Positions 36,286 through 48,739 of a stretch of DNA of 64,000 nt are shown one piece after another; positions within the stretch are counted from its first letter, which is position 1; each line of letters starts with the position of its first letter. The notes under the pieces are model-generated. The model did not search any database. It was not told the origin of the DNA and saw nothing but the letters and a program-made list of their open reading frames with translations. Location: positions 3,100,001 through 3,164,000 of the forward strand of contig NC_089185.1 of NCBI RefSeq assembly GCF_947507565.1, in the 5' to 3' direction. The DNA is from Oscarella lobularis. Lineage: Eukaryota; Porifera; Homoscleromorpha; Homosclerophorida; Oscarellidae. The position numbers were made by a program, and so were the translations under genes.

Positions 36286-39200
36286 TCAGAGCAAAGACTG
36301 AACGATGTCCTGGGGTATTCCCACGCGTCGTGCAGCTTCTTCCGCTTCTCGTTGTTTCTCCGAAGCAGCGAACGAAAGATCAGAACTCTTCTTACGACGT
36401 GGAGCACTGGGAAGAAGAGGTGAACTTACGAGATGAGACAACAAATTGATCTAAATAACGATGTCAGAGAAGAGAATATTTTTGTGTGATGTAGGTACCA
36501 TGTGATCGTGAGTTGGACGATTGACTTTTGTTGAATGTCCTAAAGATGACAGAAAGTCAAGGATTTCATCAGATGAACCGAATGAATTAACCTTCTTTGG
36601 CAGAAGACGAACATATGATGTCGTTATGAATTCCAAGCTGACGAGCATTCAATTCCATGAGCGGAGGACACTCAGGACTGTCGAGCTTGAAAGGACACGA
36701 ATGAAGTATCCAACCAATAGGATCATCTCCCCATTCAAAGTCCTTTTCAACTTTCTAAGGGGGAGGGGATTAGAATATGTGGTTATAGGGAGGGAGGGAG
36801 GGAGCTTACTGGAAGCCTGCAATTTCGCAGTACAGTCGTAAGGTAAGGCAAGAGAGTGTGATTCCAAAGCAGGACAAACCACATTTCCAAATCTCGGATA
36901 TTAAGAGGGCATTCCATAAAGCGACCAGGGCCTGGGTAACATATACATACAATTATTATTCTATAGGTGTTTATATTTTTTTACCAAGTCCAGTTCCAAT
37001 GGAACAGAATGACTCCAAGACGGTGTTCAAGCGATACCAGACTCTCATCACCCATCGAGTCACATCCATCATATGCATGCCAAATTTCCTAAAGAAAAAA
37101 ACGTTAGTGTCCCCCTACTAGTAGTGGTGAATCCATTTTCTTTTCTACGCTTACCCGGTTCTTGTGTGAGCTTCGACGAATCTTCGCTTGACGCTGCGCT
37201 TGAGGAGACCATAGATAGGATCGCAGTGCCACCACAACTGAATTTGTCTACGATTTTTCCGCATTCCTCAAGAAGAATTGAATAAGGAAATGCCATTCTA
37301 CCCACCTCCATGACCACAGCTGGCTTGACAGCACGGACAGTGATCCGGCGTGAAGCTGCATTGACATTGTGGCAATGATGAAGAGACTAGAGAGAAAGGG
37401 TACGTGATTTTGTGAAATGCCGTAGAGGTGATCAATATACGTTATTCCATTTGATGGGGGAATGCAGGCCGTGATTTCGGCGAGGTGTTCAAAAGAAGCC
37501 ACGTTTTCCAAGATGATTGCATTCGTGCTTATTTTTCTAAAACGAAAAAAAGTTGCGTTGTGTGGAGTGGAGTGCCGGTCGCACTCATCACCTTTGGTAA
37601 ACTTGAGTCAACACGTCTTTGAGGACTTGATGCGCTTTCTGAGGATTATTGAGGTAAATGACTGCCTTTTTTGCACGCACGTACGTACCTCTTTATACAA
37701 TGCGTCCATTGGTACAGTGACGATAGCATCATTGGGTACGTGGACGCCCTTTCTAAACAGTCATCGTTCTTTACCAAACTCAGAACAAATTTTGACTCTA
37801 CCTTTGAAGACAATACGTCGCGAGACGAGAAGCAAGAAATGATTTTCCTGACGACTGGGGCCCCACAATAAGAACTTGACGGTGAGTCAGAAGTACCGAC
37901 GTATAGCTCTAAACAAAGCTGGATAATCAAGCCTCGCCACCGAAAACCCAAATCAGTACTCGAATAAATGTTTTTGGGATGAGAGTTTGAAAAGCCAACG
38001 CGTCACAGCATCCTTCGTCAAAACTGCGTAGGTGAACAACAGCAGCCGGTCTGTCCATCATCGTTGCTTGGTGAGGAGATGCTCGTTCTGGACATTTTGA
38101 TCCTAAAGCAACAGAAAATTAAAAGTGAGGTCCTCCTCCTCCTCCTCCATACCAATAACGCGACGAACGTCGCCTAGCCAATAGTAAGAAATGCTGTACT
38201 TGTCCAAGCCCAAGCAAGAATCGCCGTCAATCTTCGTCAAGTAGCGCTATAAAAAATTGATTAAAACAGAAGGCCTCAACGTGTCCTTGGCTCACTTGAA
38301 ATATTGACATTATTTTGAGATCAGTCACGTCCCAAGTTACACTTAGAGGAACGTTCATATTGGCAATAGCAACAACCTGGCGATCCTATATGATTATATG
38401 TTGTTCACATGCATGCACCACACAGGGGCCAGCTTACTCGATGTCCATCACCAACGTGGAGATAGAGAGTCACTTTGCGGCCTTCCAACATATCATCGTC
38501 ATCATCTAGGAAAAAAATGAGCTAGTTAGTATAAAAAGACTTTGACTTTACGACGCTTACCGGCCAGAAAATCAGGAAGGGGCGAAGCTATGGTCAAATA
38601 AAAGTAGACAAAAAAATTTCATCAGGCTCCTATGGCGTACGGCATGGGGTGAGTACGGGCGAGAGAGAGCCGGCTCGCGTGTCTTGATTCGACGTCTGGC
38701 GTCGTCGTAGCGTCGGAGATGGTTCGGCGAGCAACGAAGACAATTGACTCTAAATGACGCAAAGAGACTCGTGGTGCAGCCACAGGTAAAAGGACGACGA
38801 GACAGCTGTGTCAACAACCCTTTATACATTTAATCACCTCCAAGGTCTTCACTGTGTGCTTCAGGTCATCCGTTTCGTGGAGAGCGCTTTCGTTCGACAT
38901 CGTTAGGCGAGCGATTTCGGCCTGTAGTTTCGAAATCTTTTCATGGTCTGTTTCAATAACGTAAGCTTGCCTGTGAATCCATCAATTGTCCTTCAAGGTG
39001 CGACACGCCACTGAAAACTTTGTCTTCTGTCTCCCTGGAAAAGAGATCGTATTACCAAACGAGTCAATGTCATCATTCTTTGGCCTTCGAACAAACAGGA
39101 CGCGCAAGAGAGGGCGTAAGAAAGCAGTCGTTTTGTTGTATAAGGGGAATAGGGTAAACACGAACAGAACTATTCGTACAAGTCCAACGGTGAGTGTGTC

Positions 39201-42200
39201 AAGTCGGTGGGAGAAATACGCGTTCTTTGTCTGTCCGGCCGGCAAGACCGTCAAGACGCCTTCGCGAAATAAGCTTATTAGATCCGTAGACGCCTATTTC
39301 AGGCGAAAGGAGACAACTCGATTAATCCATGAGCTAGGCTACTAAAAATAGATAAAGGATGTTGACTCGTCAAAACTTTGCTGCGGCAAAACGCGACTAC
39401 GGTGTTTGTACGTGCGATCGTGGGGGATGCAGGCATTCCTTTGTCATCAATCAAGTCAGTCGACTGTCGTTGGTACACGTGTCACAACTCAGCTGTCTTA
39501 CCGAATGTGGTTTTCCTCATTCGAATGCATGAACGCGTTCGTCAACTACGCACACACACACACACACACTAACCTGCTGCTGTTCTTCAAGGAATCAACT
39601 GAAACCATACTACTGGTTGACGACTTCTTCTGCAAAACAAAAGAAAGAGACTCGACTTCCTTATCAAGAGACAACTTCCTTTACCCTTCTAAAGAATCCT
39701 CTTTTGCGTTTCTTCTTGGGACTTTTGCCAGACTCGTCTCCCTCGCTAACCCGGATTTCCCCTTCCTCGCTTGTCACCCTGAAATCCGGATACGGAGGAG
39801 GCAATTTGTTTCGGTGCTGATAACTGCCCACGCCGCCGACTCGCGGGCTTTCGCTGCCGGTTGACTCTACACAGACAATCAAACATCCTTTCTAAAAAAA
39901 AACGATTGCCCCGCCGCGCCGCCACTGACCGTGTCTCGTCTGAATGATCACATGAGGTGATGAGGTGTTCGACGACGGGTCAACCTTTTCATCCGCCTCC
40001 TCCCTCAACGCCTCCAATGTTTTGCGTAGACCAACAATCTCGTTGTCCTTAAAAAAAGAAAAGAATAAGCCCAGATGACCACAAAGAAACGTTTTCCACG
40101 CGGAACAATCACTTCCGCACACAGTGGGAAAACTATAGGGCCTCTCGCACACCGACCAGGATCTGAACTGGGAAGCGAAGGGAACGTGTCTGAGAATGGC
40201 GGACGTCAATGTCAACTTAGGCAGGCCTAATTCGGGTCCTGTCCACAAAAAGACACTCTATCGGCACCCAAGAGACGCTTCGGTACGATGGGGTCCGACT
40301 TGCAAGCGCCACGTGCTCGATCTGCCAACTGGGCTTCCATCAACCAATCAGCGAGTTGATCATTGCAAAACGTAGTCTAGTTAATGGGTCATAGCCGGCC
40401 CACTACGTGCCCGCCCACTGTTGGTCTTCGTGCACGCATACTTGTCAGACCGTTGAAAGCGCCTCAGAACAAACTGCGATCGACAGTCGGCTTTTGCTTT
40501 CGTCTACAGAGAGCATCCTATTGACTCATCTCTGTCCTCGTTGCGTCTCTCTGTTGTACTATAGCGACGTCGTCGAGTGTGCGTGAGGATTATGTCTGAC
40601 GACGGCGGTGGCGACAGTGGTGACGATCAGCGCGTATCCGTGAAGCGGTCGCACGCGCTATTCCATAACGGTCAGTACGCGTGCACTCCTCCCTTCCTCC
40701 CTCTCCCTCTCTCTCTATCATCTATCTGCGCGAAAATCGCGGTAACGACAGCGACTTGCTTCATTATCCTTTGCTCTTCCCCCACTAGTTGATGACAAAG
40801 ATGATTTGATAATGAACGGGCAAAGTGAGGGCTATCAACAGCACCAACGAAACAACGACGACGAGAACAACGTCGTCGGTGAAGACGATGACGACGATGA
40901 AGACACGGACGAACCGGAACAAGATAACAGTGTCGCGCTTTCTTCCCACTCACAGCAACCGCCACGACCGAAAAAGCGTCGAGCTACGCTATCAAAAGAA
41001 GCGGTGACGACGCTCAAGTCGTGGTTGTGGGACCATCGTTTCAACGCCTATCCGACCGAGGCGGAAAAACGGAAGCTGTGCGACCAGTGTGGCCTGACTA
41101 TGGTCCAACTCTGCAACTGGTTCATCAACGCGCGACGACGGACACTGCCGGAAATGATTCGGCGCGATGGCGGCGATCCGTCACGATATACAATGTCTCG
41201 ACGTACGGCGTCGTCGATGCTTTGTGGAACGACTCCGACACCGACCGGCAGCGGCGGAGGTAACATCAGCATGTCGACCGGTGGCGGCGGCGGCGGCGGC
41301 GAAGGGAGTGCGTCATCGATCATCTCCGGCATTCCCAACATGCAACTTCAGCCGCAAGTTCTGCCTCCACGCTTTCCATTCACGTCGCCTTCGCCCGCCT
41401 TCTTCAGCCGTTTAAGATCGCCACCTGTTGGAGCTCCGCCTCCAACGGCACTTGGTGGTCCCAATCCGTTTGGATCTCTATTCTCGGCTCCTTATCCACC
41501 GCCACCGCCGACGCACCCGTCTTTAATGCTCGATTCGCAGCAAACTGCGGCCTACTATTATTCCTATCCAGGACCGTTTGTTCTCTTTCCAGCTGCCGTT
41601 CCATTTCCTGTTCCTCCTCCACCACCACCGACAGTATTTTCAAGTCTGCGAGGCGGCGTCGGCGGCAGTAACGCCACTTCGTTTGCTGCACACCGACTAC
41701 CAGTCGTCTGCGGAGGAGGCTCTGTTTCTTCTACAAAATCGCCGCCGCTGCCGCCGCCGCCACCGACGACGCTGCCACAACTGCCGGCGCCGCAGACATC
41801 ACCTTCACAGCCGCCAAACTCGACGACAAGCATTCAAGTTCTGTGTGACGTGGCTCTCAATGACCACGGTAGTAATAGCAGCCATGGTGGCGGCGACGGT
41901 GGTAGCGGGGCCGGCGACGGTGCTAGTAGTCACGAGAAGTCAAATCCACCGTCAGAAACCGAATAAAGGAAAGGCTAACACCGCCTCCTCTACCCACGCC
42001 TTTGACTGTCCTACCTCCTACCTCCTCCTACTCATAGTCTTTATCTTTAGTTCTGAACTATATTGGCTCTAACCGACATATATTCATTCTGTACCGAGGG
42101 TGTCGTAAAAGTACGCGGGGTGTCTCCTTTATTACCCAACGATTGACCGGCAGACTTGAACTCCTCTGGTGAGGAGACGGTTGATGTCGTCGCGTCGACA

Positions 42201-45103
42201 TGCTTGCAAGAGCCTGTCTATCGAGGTTCCTACCGAACCGTTCTCCCGGAACCAACTGAAGGGCCCGCAGCAATACTGACGCAATATCAAGACGCTCTCA
42301 GTCTAGCGTTTACTCTATTAGCGTCTAAACGCGAGGAAACGGTACGCACTCCTCCTAATTGCTCTTTCCACCTAAAAGGGGCCAGCTGCTCTAGCTTTCC
42401 ACTCACCTTTGAACGAGAATCCTCCACGACCGAGTCGAGTTCCAGTTGCAGTTTTTCTAATCGCGTCTCACACATGACATTACGTTCATTCTATAAAGTA
42501 AAACGTGTACGCGCTCAGTGACGACGAAGAAGGTTAGGCTCTCTCTCGAGAAGCGCTTGCCTGGGATTTTAGCTCTTGAGCAACGGATGAAGCTATTGTT
42601 TGAGCCGATTCCAACTCTCGACGAAGACGTCGAATCTATCGACGAAACGTCAGCAAAAGAGCATTCATTACACAATATCTTACAAATATTACAAATAAGG
42701 ACTACTTACGATAAGATTTGCCTCCGCTGGGGTCTGACATCGACGAGCGCCACTTCCCACTACAATAAATTGCAAGGAAACAAACGACGATTCAACTCTT
42801 AATAATTATACCGTCGCTGTCAGCTAGAGATAACAGCGATGACGCTTCCTCCACATTTTCCTGCAGCAGTGAATTGCGACGCGACGTCTGACGTCTGCGT
42901 GCCGTTGTAAAACTTTTACAACGTCGAATCTTTACGCTGCCGCCGCCACCGCCGCCACGAGGTGCGTCGTAATCAGAGGCACCTGCGATGTGCCAACTGC
43001 TATCATCGCCACTAGCGATTGAAGCGGTTTCCTCGCTGAAAATACTCGCTGAAGATAGGCTGTTCTCGTTACGTCGTAAAACGGCTGGCGGTGGTGAGTG
43101 CTTTTGCAAAATTCCGGTTGACGGAGGAAAACTGCCAAGAGACGCACGACGACGATCGAAGGATCCGCTGACATTTTCTTCCCAACGTTCCTTTGTTTTT
43201 CTTAGGACAACGGCGTCAAGACTTGTCGTCGTCTTTGGCATGTTTGATGCTGGAGGCGATGGCGATTGTTTGCTTTGGTCGCCACCTATCCAACTAGGCG
43301 TCGTTAGTTCATCAAATCCATCGCCCAGTAGACCATTGACGGTTCGTCGAATAGAGGTAAACATTTCCTGTTGGTCAGACGATGATGCAGTGGAAACTCC
43401 AGACGATGACTTGATGATGGACCTTTCCGCTGCATCAACGGCGACGGCATTCTGCGGTTCGTCTTCCTTTTCCACAGTTTTGCTGATCGTTTCTACTTTT
43501 CTAACGTCTTCACTTTCTGTGCCGCTTTTTTCCGCTGCCGATAAAACAGTGACGACAGAAGACGAACGAGACCATAAGGATGTCGCCGTTGGCCCTGCGG
43601 CACCGTCCACGTCCAATACTGATACCGGGCTCTTCTCCGCAGAGGAATCTCTGACGTCCGGTGGTGGTAAGATTCCAAGCCGCTTGTTCTCCTTATGGTG
43701 CAGAAGCGAAGGGTCGTTCTCAACTGTCTGCGGTGGGTTAGGACGACTGGTATGATGATCCTGTTTGCTTCCTGCACTCTTGAGCGACTCATCTTCAACG
43801 AGCAACGGCTGGTGACTAACTTGAGGAATTCCTGACCTTGCAACTAGTAGAGATGACTCATACGTTTTATCAGAAGCGGAAAGAAGACCATCTTTGCTGC
43901 TGCTGTCATCACCTTTCTCCTTGTCCGTCCCCGCCTCTTCGGTCTTGACGTCAACTTTCGTCGTGGCTTTCGGTGTTTTTGACGGTTTGGGAGCCGGAAT
44001 TGGTTTCTGAGAAATTTTTCTTTCCACCGTCTTCGTCGTCGTCGTCGTCGTCGTCGTCGTCTCGCCTGACGGAATATCAATAGACGACGACGACGAGCTG
44101 CGTCGTCTCTGTCCACCTGATCGAATTAGGCTTCTCAGGTGTTCAGTTGACGTGCTTCGCGTCATAGCCATAGCCTCAAACGCTTCCTTCGCCGATGCCA
44201 CAAAGGAAGGAGTACGTCGCGGCATTCGCGTGCCGAGACCGGCGGACGGAGCCACAGGCGGTCGTTCAAGAGACGATTTTCTAATAGGAACAGGTGGACG
44301 ACTTTTCGCAGCCGTTGCACCAACATTAAACGATTGTCGTCGAGCAGTACGACTTCCCGAAGTTTGCGGTTGACCTTCATACAGACAATGCAGAAAAACG
44401 TATATTTTACGTCAAATTCGTTACTGTCGAGAAAGATTTTCTCGAGGCCTTTCAATATGGCAAAAATGGCGTTCGAGTCTCCTTGTACGACATCTAGATA
44501 AAAAAAAGAAAAAAAATTTTTGAGTGCAGCGAACTCGTATACTTACATACCCTTCGGTGGAACGTTCTTCAAGCTGGCGTCTTTATCACCAAGGAATCGC
44601 AACACGGACCCAAGGTTATGAAGCTAAACGGTTGACGAAAGAGAAATGACCGGTAACGCCCCCCCCCCCCCCCCCCCCCCCCCTTCGACTGAAGCCACAC
44701 GAGAGGCCGAGATCGATCGCGTGCACGACGAACAGCGAACACGAGACCGCGTTATAGGGGACGTTTCGGTTCTCAAAACATTCTCTCGAGAATACATGCA
44801 AGAAAATCGATCTCCATTTCGATGACTGTGCCCACCTGTCGCCCGAATAAATACATGTAATCTCTCACCTTTTGCGACTGCGAAAACGGCTGGGAAAAGA
44901 TCGGACACACTTTGGTTCGACCTATAGAAGCGTACGTATAAAGATAGGAAGGGTGGTGTACAATGACATGGCGACCCACTAAAACATTCGATGATCGCGG
45001 CGAAAATACGACCGTCTCTCAACTGACTCGTATGGGTGACCTCGAACGGCTTCCTGTGGTCGCGCAGGACCGCGTTGGCCCATTCGAATCGGTCCTGCCG
45101 CAT
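36286..45103 (-). CDS. NAV: Neuron navigator (NAV2/NAV3, unc-53 type) with CH, coiled-coil and AAA regions
   Basis: Large minus gene. Exon 1 (44980..45103, [14 protein letters not shown]...[14 protein letters not shown]) and the next three exons ([41 protein letters not shown]) make a calponin-homology domain. A long Ser/Thr/Lys-rich exon (about 42830..44340) follows. Coiled-coil exons read [13 protein letters not shown], then 42407..42490 ([15 protein letters not shown] ... EDSRSK), which joins in phase to the exon ending at 40047 ([19 protein letters not shown]). The basic block [11 protein letters not shown], a NAV-specific region ([33 protein letters not shown]), an AAA P-loop GPQSSGKS, Walker-B-like AIILENV, and C-terminal [17 protein letters not shown] and [10 protein letters not shown] complete it. 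Known role: microtubule plus-end/actin crosstalk in cell and axon migration. Two introns appear to use GC donors (CAG|GCAAGC). Confidence 0.9.
40592..41966 (+). CDS. TGIF: TGIF-type TALE homeobox transcription factor nested in a NAV intron
   Basis: Two exons, 40592..40670 and 40789..41966, encode 418 residues. After an acidic start, the TALE homeodomain reads [46 protein letters not shown], directly followed by [20 protein letters not shown]. That flank is specific to TGIF rather than MEIS, PBX or IRX. The three-residue TALE loop extension is present (AYP). The C-terminal two-thirds is Pro/Gly/Ser-rich and low complexity. Known vertebrate TGIF represses retinoid and TGF-beta/SMAD transcription. 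The whole gene sits on the opposite strand within NAV intron 40048..42406. Confidence 0.95.
44659..44683 (+). repeat. Poly-C run in a NAV intron
   Basis: Twenty-five consecutive C on the plus strand (poly-G in the NAV transcript), in the intron after the second CH-domain exon. Length is probably unstable and poorly sequenced. Confidence 0.9.
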
Positions 45104-45653
45104 AAGAAGGAAGAATTCGTTCTCTCGTTTCGATCGAAGAGTCGCGTGGGAAACGCGATCGAAGCGCAGCTGGGGAGGGGAGGGATACGAACCGAAGGGG
45201 GTAGGCAGCCTACGTCGTGTACTAAGAAATCGTTCATCTGCTGGATTAGATCACACGGCATATAATAAGACGTCGAGTACATGGCTCTAGTCTGTCTGTT
45301 AGTGCTGACTAGGCTACCTGCCTACGGCTAAGCAAACAACGCCCGGCGGTCGACCGCAGCTCACCTGTTCCTGACGATCGCTGGAGTCTGGTTGATTGGC
45401 CACTTTTCCTTCCATTTCGGCCCGTTCGTTGGGATCGCTTACATGCACAAACAAACTCGGCGACGACAGTATCCGGATGCCAGCGGCGGGGAGAGTGCAC
45501 TGAGAATGTCACGTGGACGAGATGCTAATTCCGTTGCCATTAGTTACCATCGCGCCAAATCAGAGCGAAACGTACCGTTGATTGATTAAAAAAATTAGCG
45601 AAACAGAGCGTCAGACCCGAGATTAATATATTGTTTCCGTCACGTGACACTGC
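45104..45653. promoter_or_regulatory. Divergent upstream region of NAV and the STAR gene
   Basis: 550 bp between start codons, the longest divergent interval in the window. No convincing coding exon is seen. It should carry both promoters; untranslated exons are possible but not visible. Confidence 0.5.
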
Positions 45654-47183
45654 ATGGCTGAGTCAAGTCCTCCACCTGAGTGTCCTCCGGAAGAAGAGAG
45701 CAAAAACGGATCGGCTAACGACTCGGTGGTCGATTCCGATGTGGTAGCGCCTAAACAAGATGCGCCGGTCGAACATAAGCACTCGTATCTCGTCTCGGCG
45801 CGCTTCGAAACGTTGAAAAGCGAAGAGAGTCTTCTCGAATCACGCCAGAAACGATTGGAAGCCGAAAAGTATCTTCACGAGCTGATGAAAGACAAGGCAA
45901 AGATAACCGTACTCGAAAACGTCTTCAATCACTGCGAACGGCTCCTCGACGCGGGTAAGAAGAAGAAGAAGAGAAAAGAATGAGACTCTCTTTCTGAGTA
46001 TCTATGTAGAAATTCGTCGCGTAACGGAGATACTGAATAGCTCGGACGACGATGCGACGTCGAAACTGTGGGGTTCAGAAGAGGGGCCCCCTCCAAAAAT
46101 GGTTCGTTTTTCTTCTCAAGAACACGTCATGCATCGATATCCAATGCCGCCTCCTCCGTCACTACCACCCCCGCCTCCCGTCATTCCTCCGACTGAGGAT
46201 ATTAGCGCAACAATTGATCCAAAAATGAAATTGACTGAAAAAATTCGTCTATTGAAAAGCAATCAGCTCTTACGTCAGTCGTTTCCCAACGGTGCCGTGC
46301 AGATTTACGAGAAGGTCTACATGCCTGTGACGCAATTTCCTCACGTGAAATATGCGGGACGAATGATTGGAACGAATGGGACAACGGTTAAGGAATTGCA
46401 TAAGGAGGCGAAATGTCGCATTCTTGTGCAGGGAAGAGGAAGTCTCAAGTCGCCACAAGAAGTAAGAAATCACACGCATGTCACTCATTATTATGTTGAC
46501 GTATAGGAGGAAAATTTGAGAGGAAAAGATGGCTATGAGCATTTAGATGATGATCTCTATGTTCTCATTGAGGCAACGGGAGCGGAGCACGAAGTACGAG
46601 CCAAAGTTCAATATGCTAAGCTTCTTGTCTTGGAAATGGCCAATCCTTCAGTTAGTGATGATGAAATCTGATGTTTGTTTTGTTTTGTTTTGTTTTTCTA
46701 GGTTGATCCGCTGCAAGTTATTGAGAAGCATCGGAATCAGAGACTACAGGGAATTCCCATTGCTATGCAATTTCCAAGCATTAGTCTTTTGCAGAGCTTT
46801 GGCACTGTTGGATCACCGGGCTTTCTACCTGGAATGAGACCGCCGCCGCCGTTTGGTCAGCAGCCGAGCCATTGTAAGTTCTAAGAACGATATACTGTGT
46901 TTTTTTGTGTGTTATCTATATATTCAATTTGTGTGTGTGACGTGTTTCTTCTTCTTCTTTGCCAGTGCAACACCAGCAGCAGCAACAGCATCTTCGGTCT
47001 CCATTGTCTGCTCCTGTCAGCTCTTCCTCCTATTCAGCTCCAAGTGCTTCGTTTTTTTCAGGGCCTCATAAAACGTTTGAAGCTCAAAATGTCATTCCAG
47101 TCAGCCAGCCGGCCGCCCTCGTCGGACTTGATTGGTCACTGAGTAAAGCCCTTGGCAAGTCGGGAATGCAAGGAGGCCAGTAG
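45654..47183 (+). CDS. STAR-family KH RNA-binding protein (Quaking/Sam68 relative)
   Basis: Five exons: 45654..45954, 46010..46461, 46507..46650, 46702..46873, 46966..47183, giving 428 residues. A Qua1 dimerisation helix pair (EKYLHELMKDKAK, NVFNHCERLLDAEIRRV) is followed by a Pro-rich insert. The maxi-KH domain has YEKVYMPVTQFPHVKYAGRM, the IGTNGTTVKELHKEAKCRI loop (GxxG-type GTNG) and GRGSLKSP, then a Qua2 region (GKDGYEHLDDDLYVLIE). The C-terminus is Gln/Pro/Ser-rich. STAR proteins bind UACUAAY-like sites and control splicing and translation. The KH loop GTNG differs from the usual GPRG/GPGG. The Qua1 similarity favours QKI/HOW over KHDRBS, but orthology is unsettled. Confidence 0.92.
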
Positions 47184-47775
47184 AGAGAAAGAGAACAGGT
47201 ACCACCGTCTCCGCCGAGGCGAAAGTATTTAGAAGCCGTCTGGCTCTTAGTCTAATAGTTCAGTATCTACTTAGAATGGATATGTTTACAGTATGATTGT
47301 CTGCTCTACATGTTGGCTATTTTAATTTGATCTTTCTTGTACTTCATCTTATTTATTGCTCATACTACACTAAGGTAATAATAGTCCAGTACATGGTTCT
47401 TTATGTAGTTTAGTGTAGATTATATGTATATGATGGCGTACTTGTGAGCTTTCTTTTGGGTTTTGTTTTAGCAGTTCTACTGTCTCGGACATCGTTGTCT
47501 GTGACGGCGACGGCGACTGCGACGGCAGCGGCGATGGCAACGTTGGTGGGATCTTCGTCACGTAAAAACATTTTACGTCACGAACGTTTGATTCTCAATC
47601 GTGTAGTGCGTGGAATTTTTTTAGTGTGGCAATCAGAAAGAAGTTAGGTAGCTATAGATAATAGTCCAGCGTCAATGAGTCTTTGTAAATGTCTTCTAAA
47701 TACTTGATCACTTGAGTTCTCCTTTAAAAGTCTAAAGAGAGAAGCTTTTAGTCTCATTCTCATACAAGTAGATGT
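47184..47775. other. Intergenic region between convergent STAR and STI1-like genes, with a duplicated exon fragment
   Basis: 592 bp. The segment 47441..47487 closely resembles the 3' end of the STI1-like gene at 47773..47827; translated on the minus strand it reads TVELLKQNPKESSQ versus LIKLLKQNPTKAQK. It looks like a duplicated terminal exon. A GCGACGGCGA-type GC-rich repeat lies at 47502-47540. Confidence 0.7.
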
Positions 47776-48707
47776 TTACTTTTGAGCTTTCGTTGGATTT
47801 TGTTTTAGCAATTTTATTAGTGTCTGCATCTTGGGATCCATGAGCGCTTGCTTCGTCTCGTCGTTTGCGAGAATCTCTTGGACGTCTTTGTCTACGTGAG
47901 CAGAAGCCGTTGCGACGCCGGATCCTTCTAATATCTCATCATATGGAAGGAACACATGAAACAGAGAGTTATTGTACCTTTTTCTTTAGCTAGTTCTTCA
48001 AAGTGATTTCCCATCAGGCCACAGAATTCCTTCATGAATGCTTGGTTTTCGGCGTCAGTGCTCGAAGCGGCACTTGCTGGATTTTTCGAGAATTCAGCTA
48101 TAAAGTGAGGGTCTGAAAACTTTTTTCTTAGAATAGGATTGGAGAGGATTTTCTGTTGCAGATCGTCTGTGATCCAGCCTCCTGTGAAAACAGATGTTAT
48201 TCAGGTCTACTGATAGCGATGCTTACCTTTGTCTTTGTCGAGTTTTTGAGAAAAGGCTTTTAGAGCTTCTTTTGCCTCCGGAAGCAAAAACGTTTCCGGA
48301 ACTTTACTTGTTGCCACTTGCTTTGCTTTTATCAAAGGTACAGCAGGCTCTTTTGTCTTTTTTATCTTCTTTTGCTCTGCTCCTCCTAGTAGAAATCCTT
48401 TTGCCATTCCTCCAAAATTTGACGTTTTTTTCGGTGCCATGGGAACAGGATCATTTGATGATGATGATGATGAATTGGGTTCTTTTGGGTTGACGAGCAA
48501 TTTCTCTTCAAGCAGTTTAGGAGAAACTTCCAAGAACTCTCTCCTTTCTTCTTTCTTGTCAACTGAATTGGTTTGTTTGAACAAGAGCGCTTCTTTTCTT
48601 TGTTCCAGCTCTTCGCTCACGTCCTCCAAAGGAGGAACTAGACAAAATGACGAGATATATCAGAGCAGAAGAGCTTCTTTACCGTCATCATCGCTATCGG
48701 CGCTCAT
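47776..48707 (-). CDS. STI1-like domain protein, function unknown
   Basis: Exon 1 is 48683..48707 (MSADSDDDG); later exons give VPPLEDVSEELEQRKEALLF, a Lys/Ser-rich middle (NFGGMAKGFLLGG), then helices GWITDDLQQKILSNPILRKK, PHFIAEFSKNP, FMKEFCGLMGNHFEELAKEK and a final DKDVQEILANDETKQALMDP, LIKLLKQNPTKAQK. The C-terminal arrangement of short amphipathic helices with Asn-Pro turns resembles STI1/DP2 repeats that bind hydrophobic clients in co-chaperones. I do not recognise a named orthologue. Its start lies only 32 bp from the divergent PNPLA8 start. Confidence 0.75.
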
Positions 48708-48739
48708 TTCTGTGTTTCTGTAAAGCACGCTAAACGAAC

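Noticed and set aside
39546-39571. (CA)n run in a NAV intron as Z-DNA or regulatory element
   Set aside because: Short dinucleotide run with nothing around it to suggest function.
44980-45103. Separate CH-domain gene distinct from NAV
   Set aside because: All exon junctions from the CH domain through the Ser-rich exon and coils stay in phase and match NAV2/3 order, so one gene is simpler, though transcripts should confirm it.
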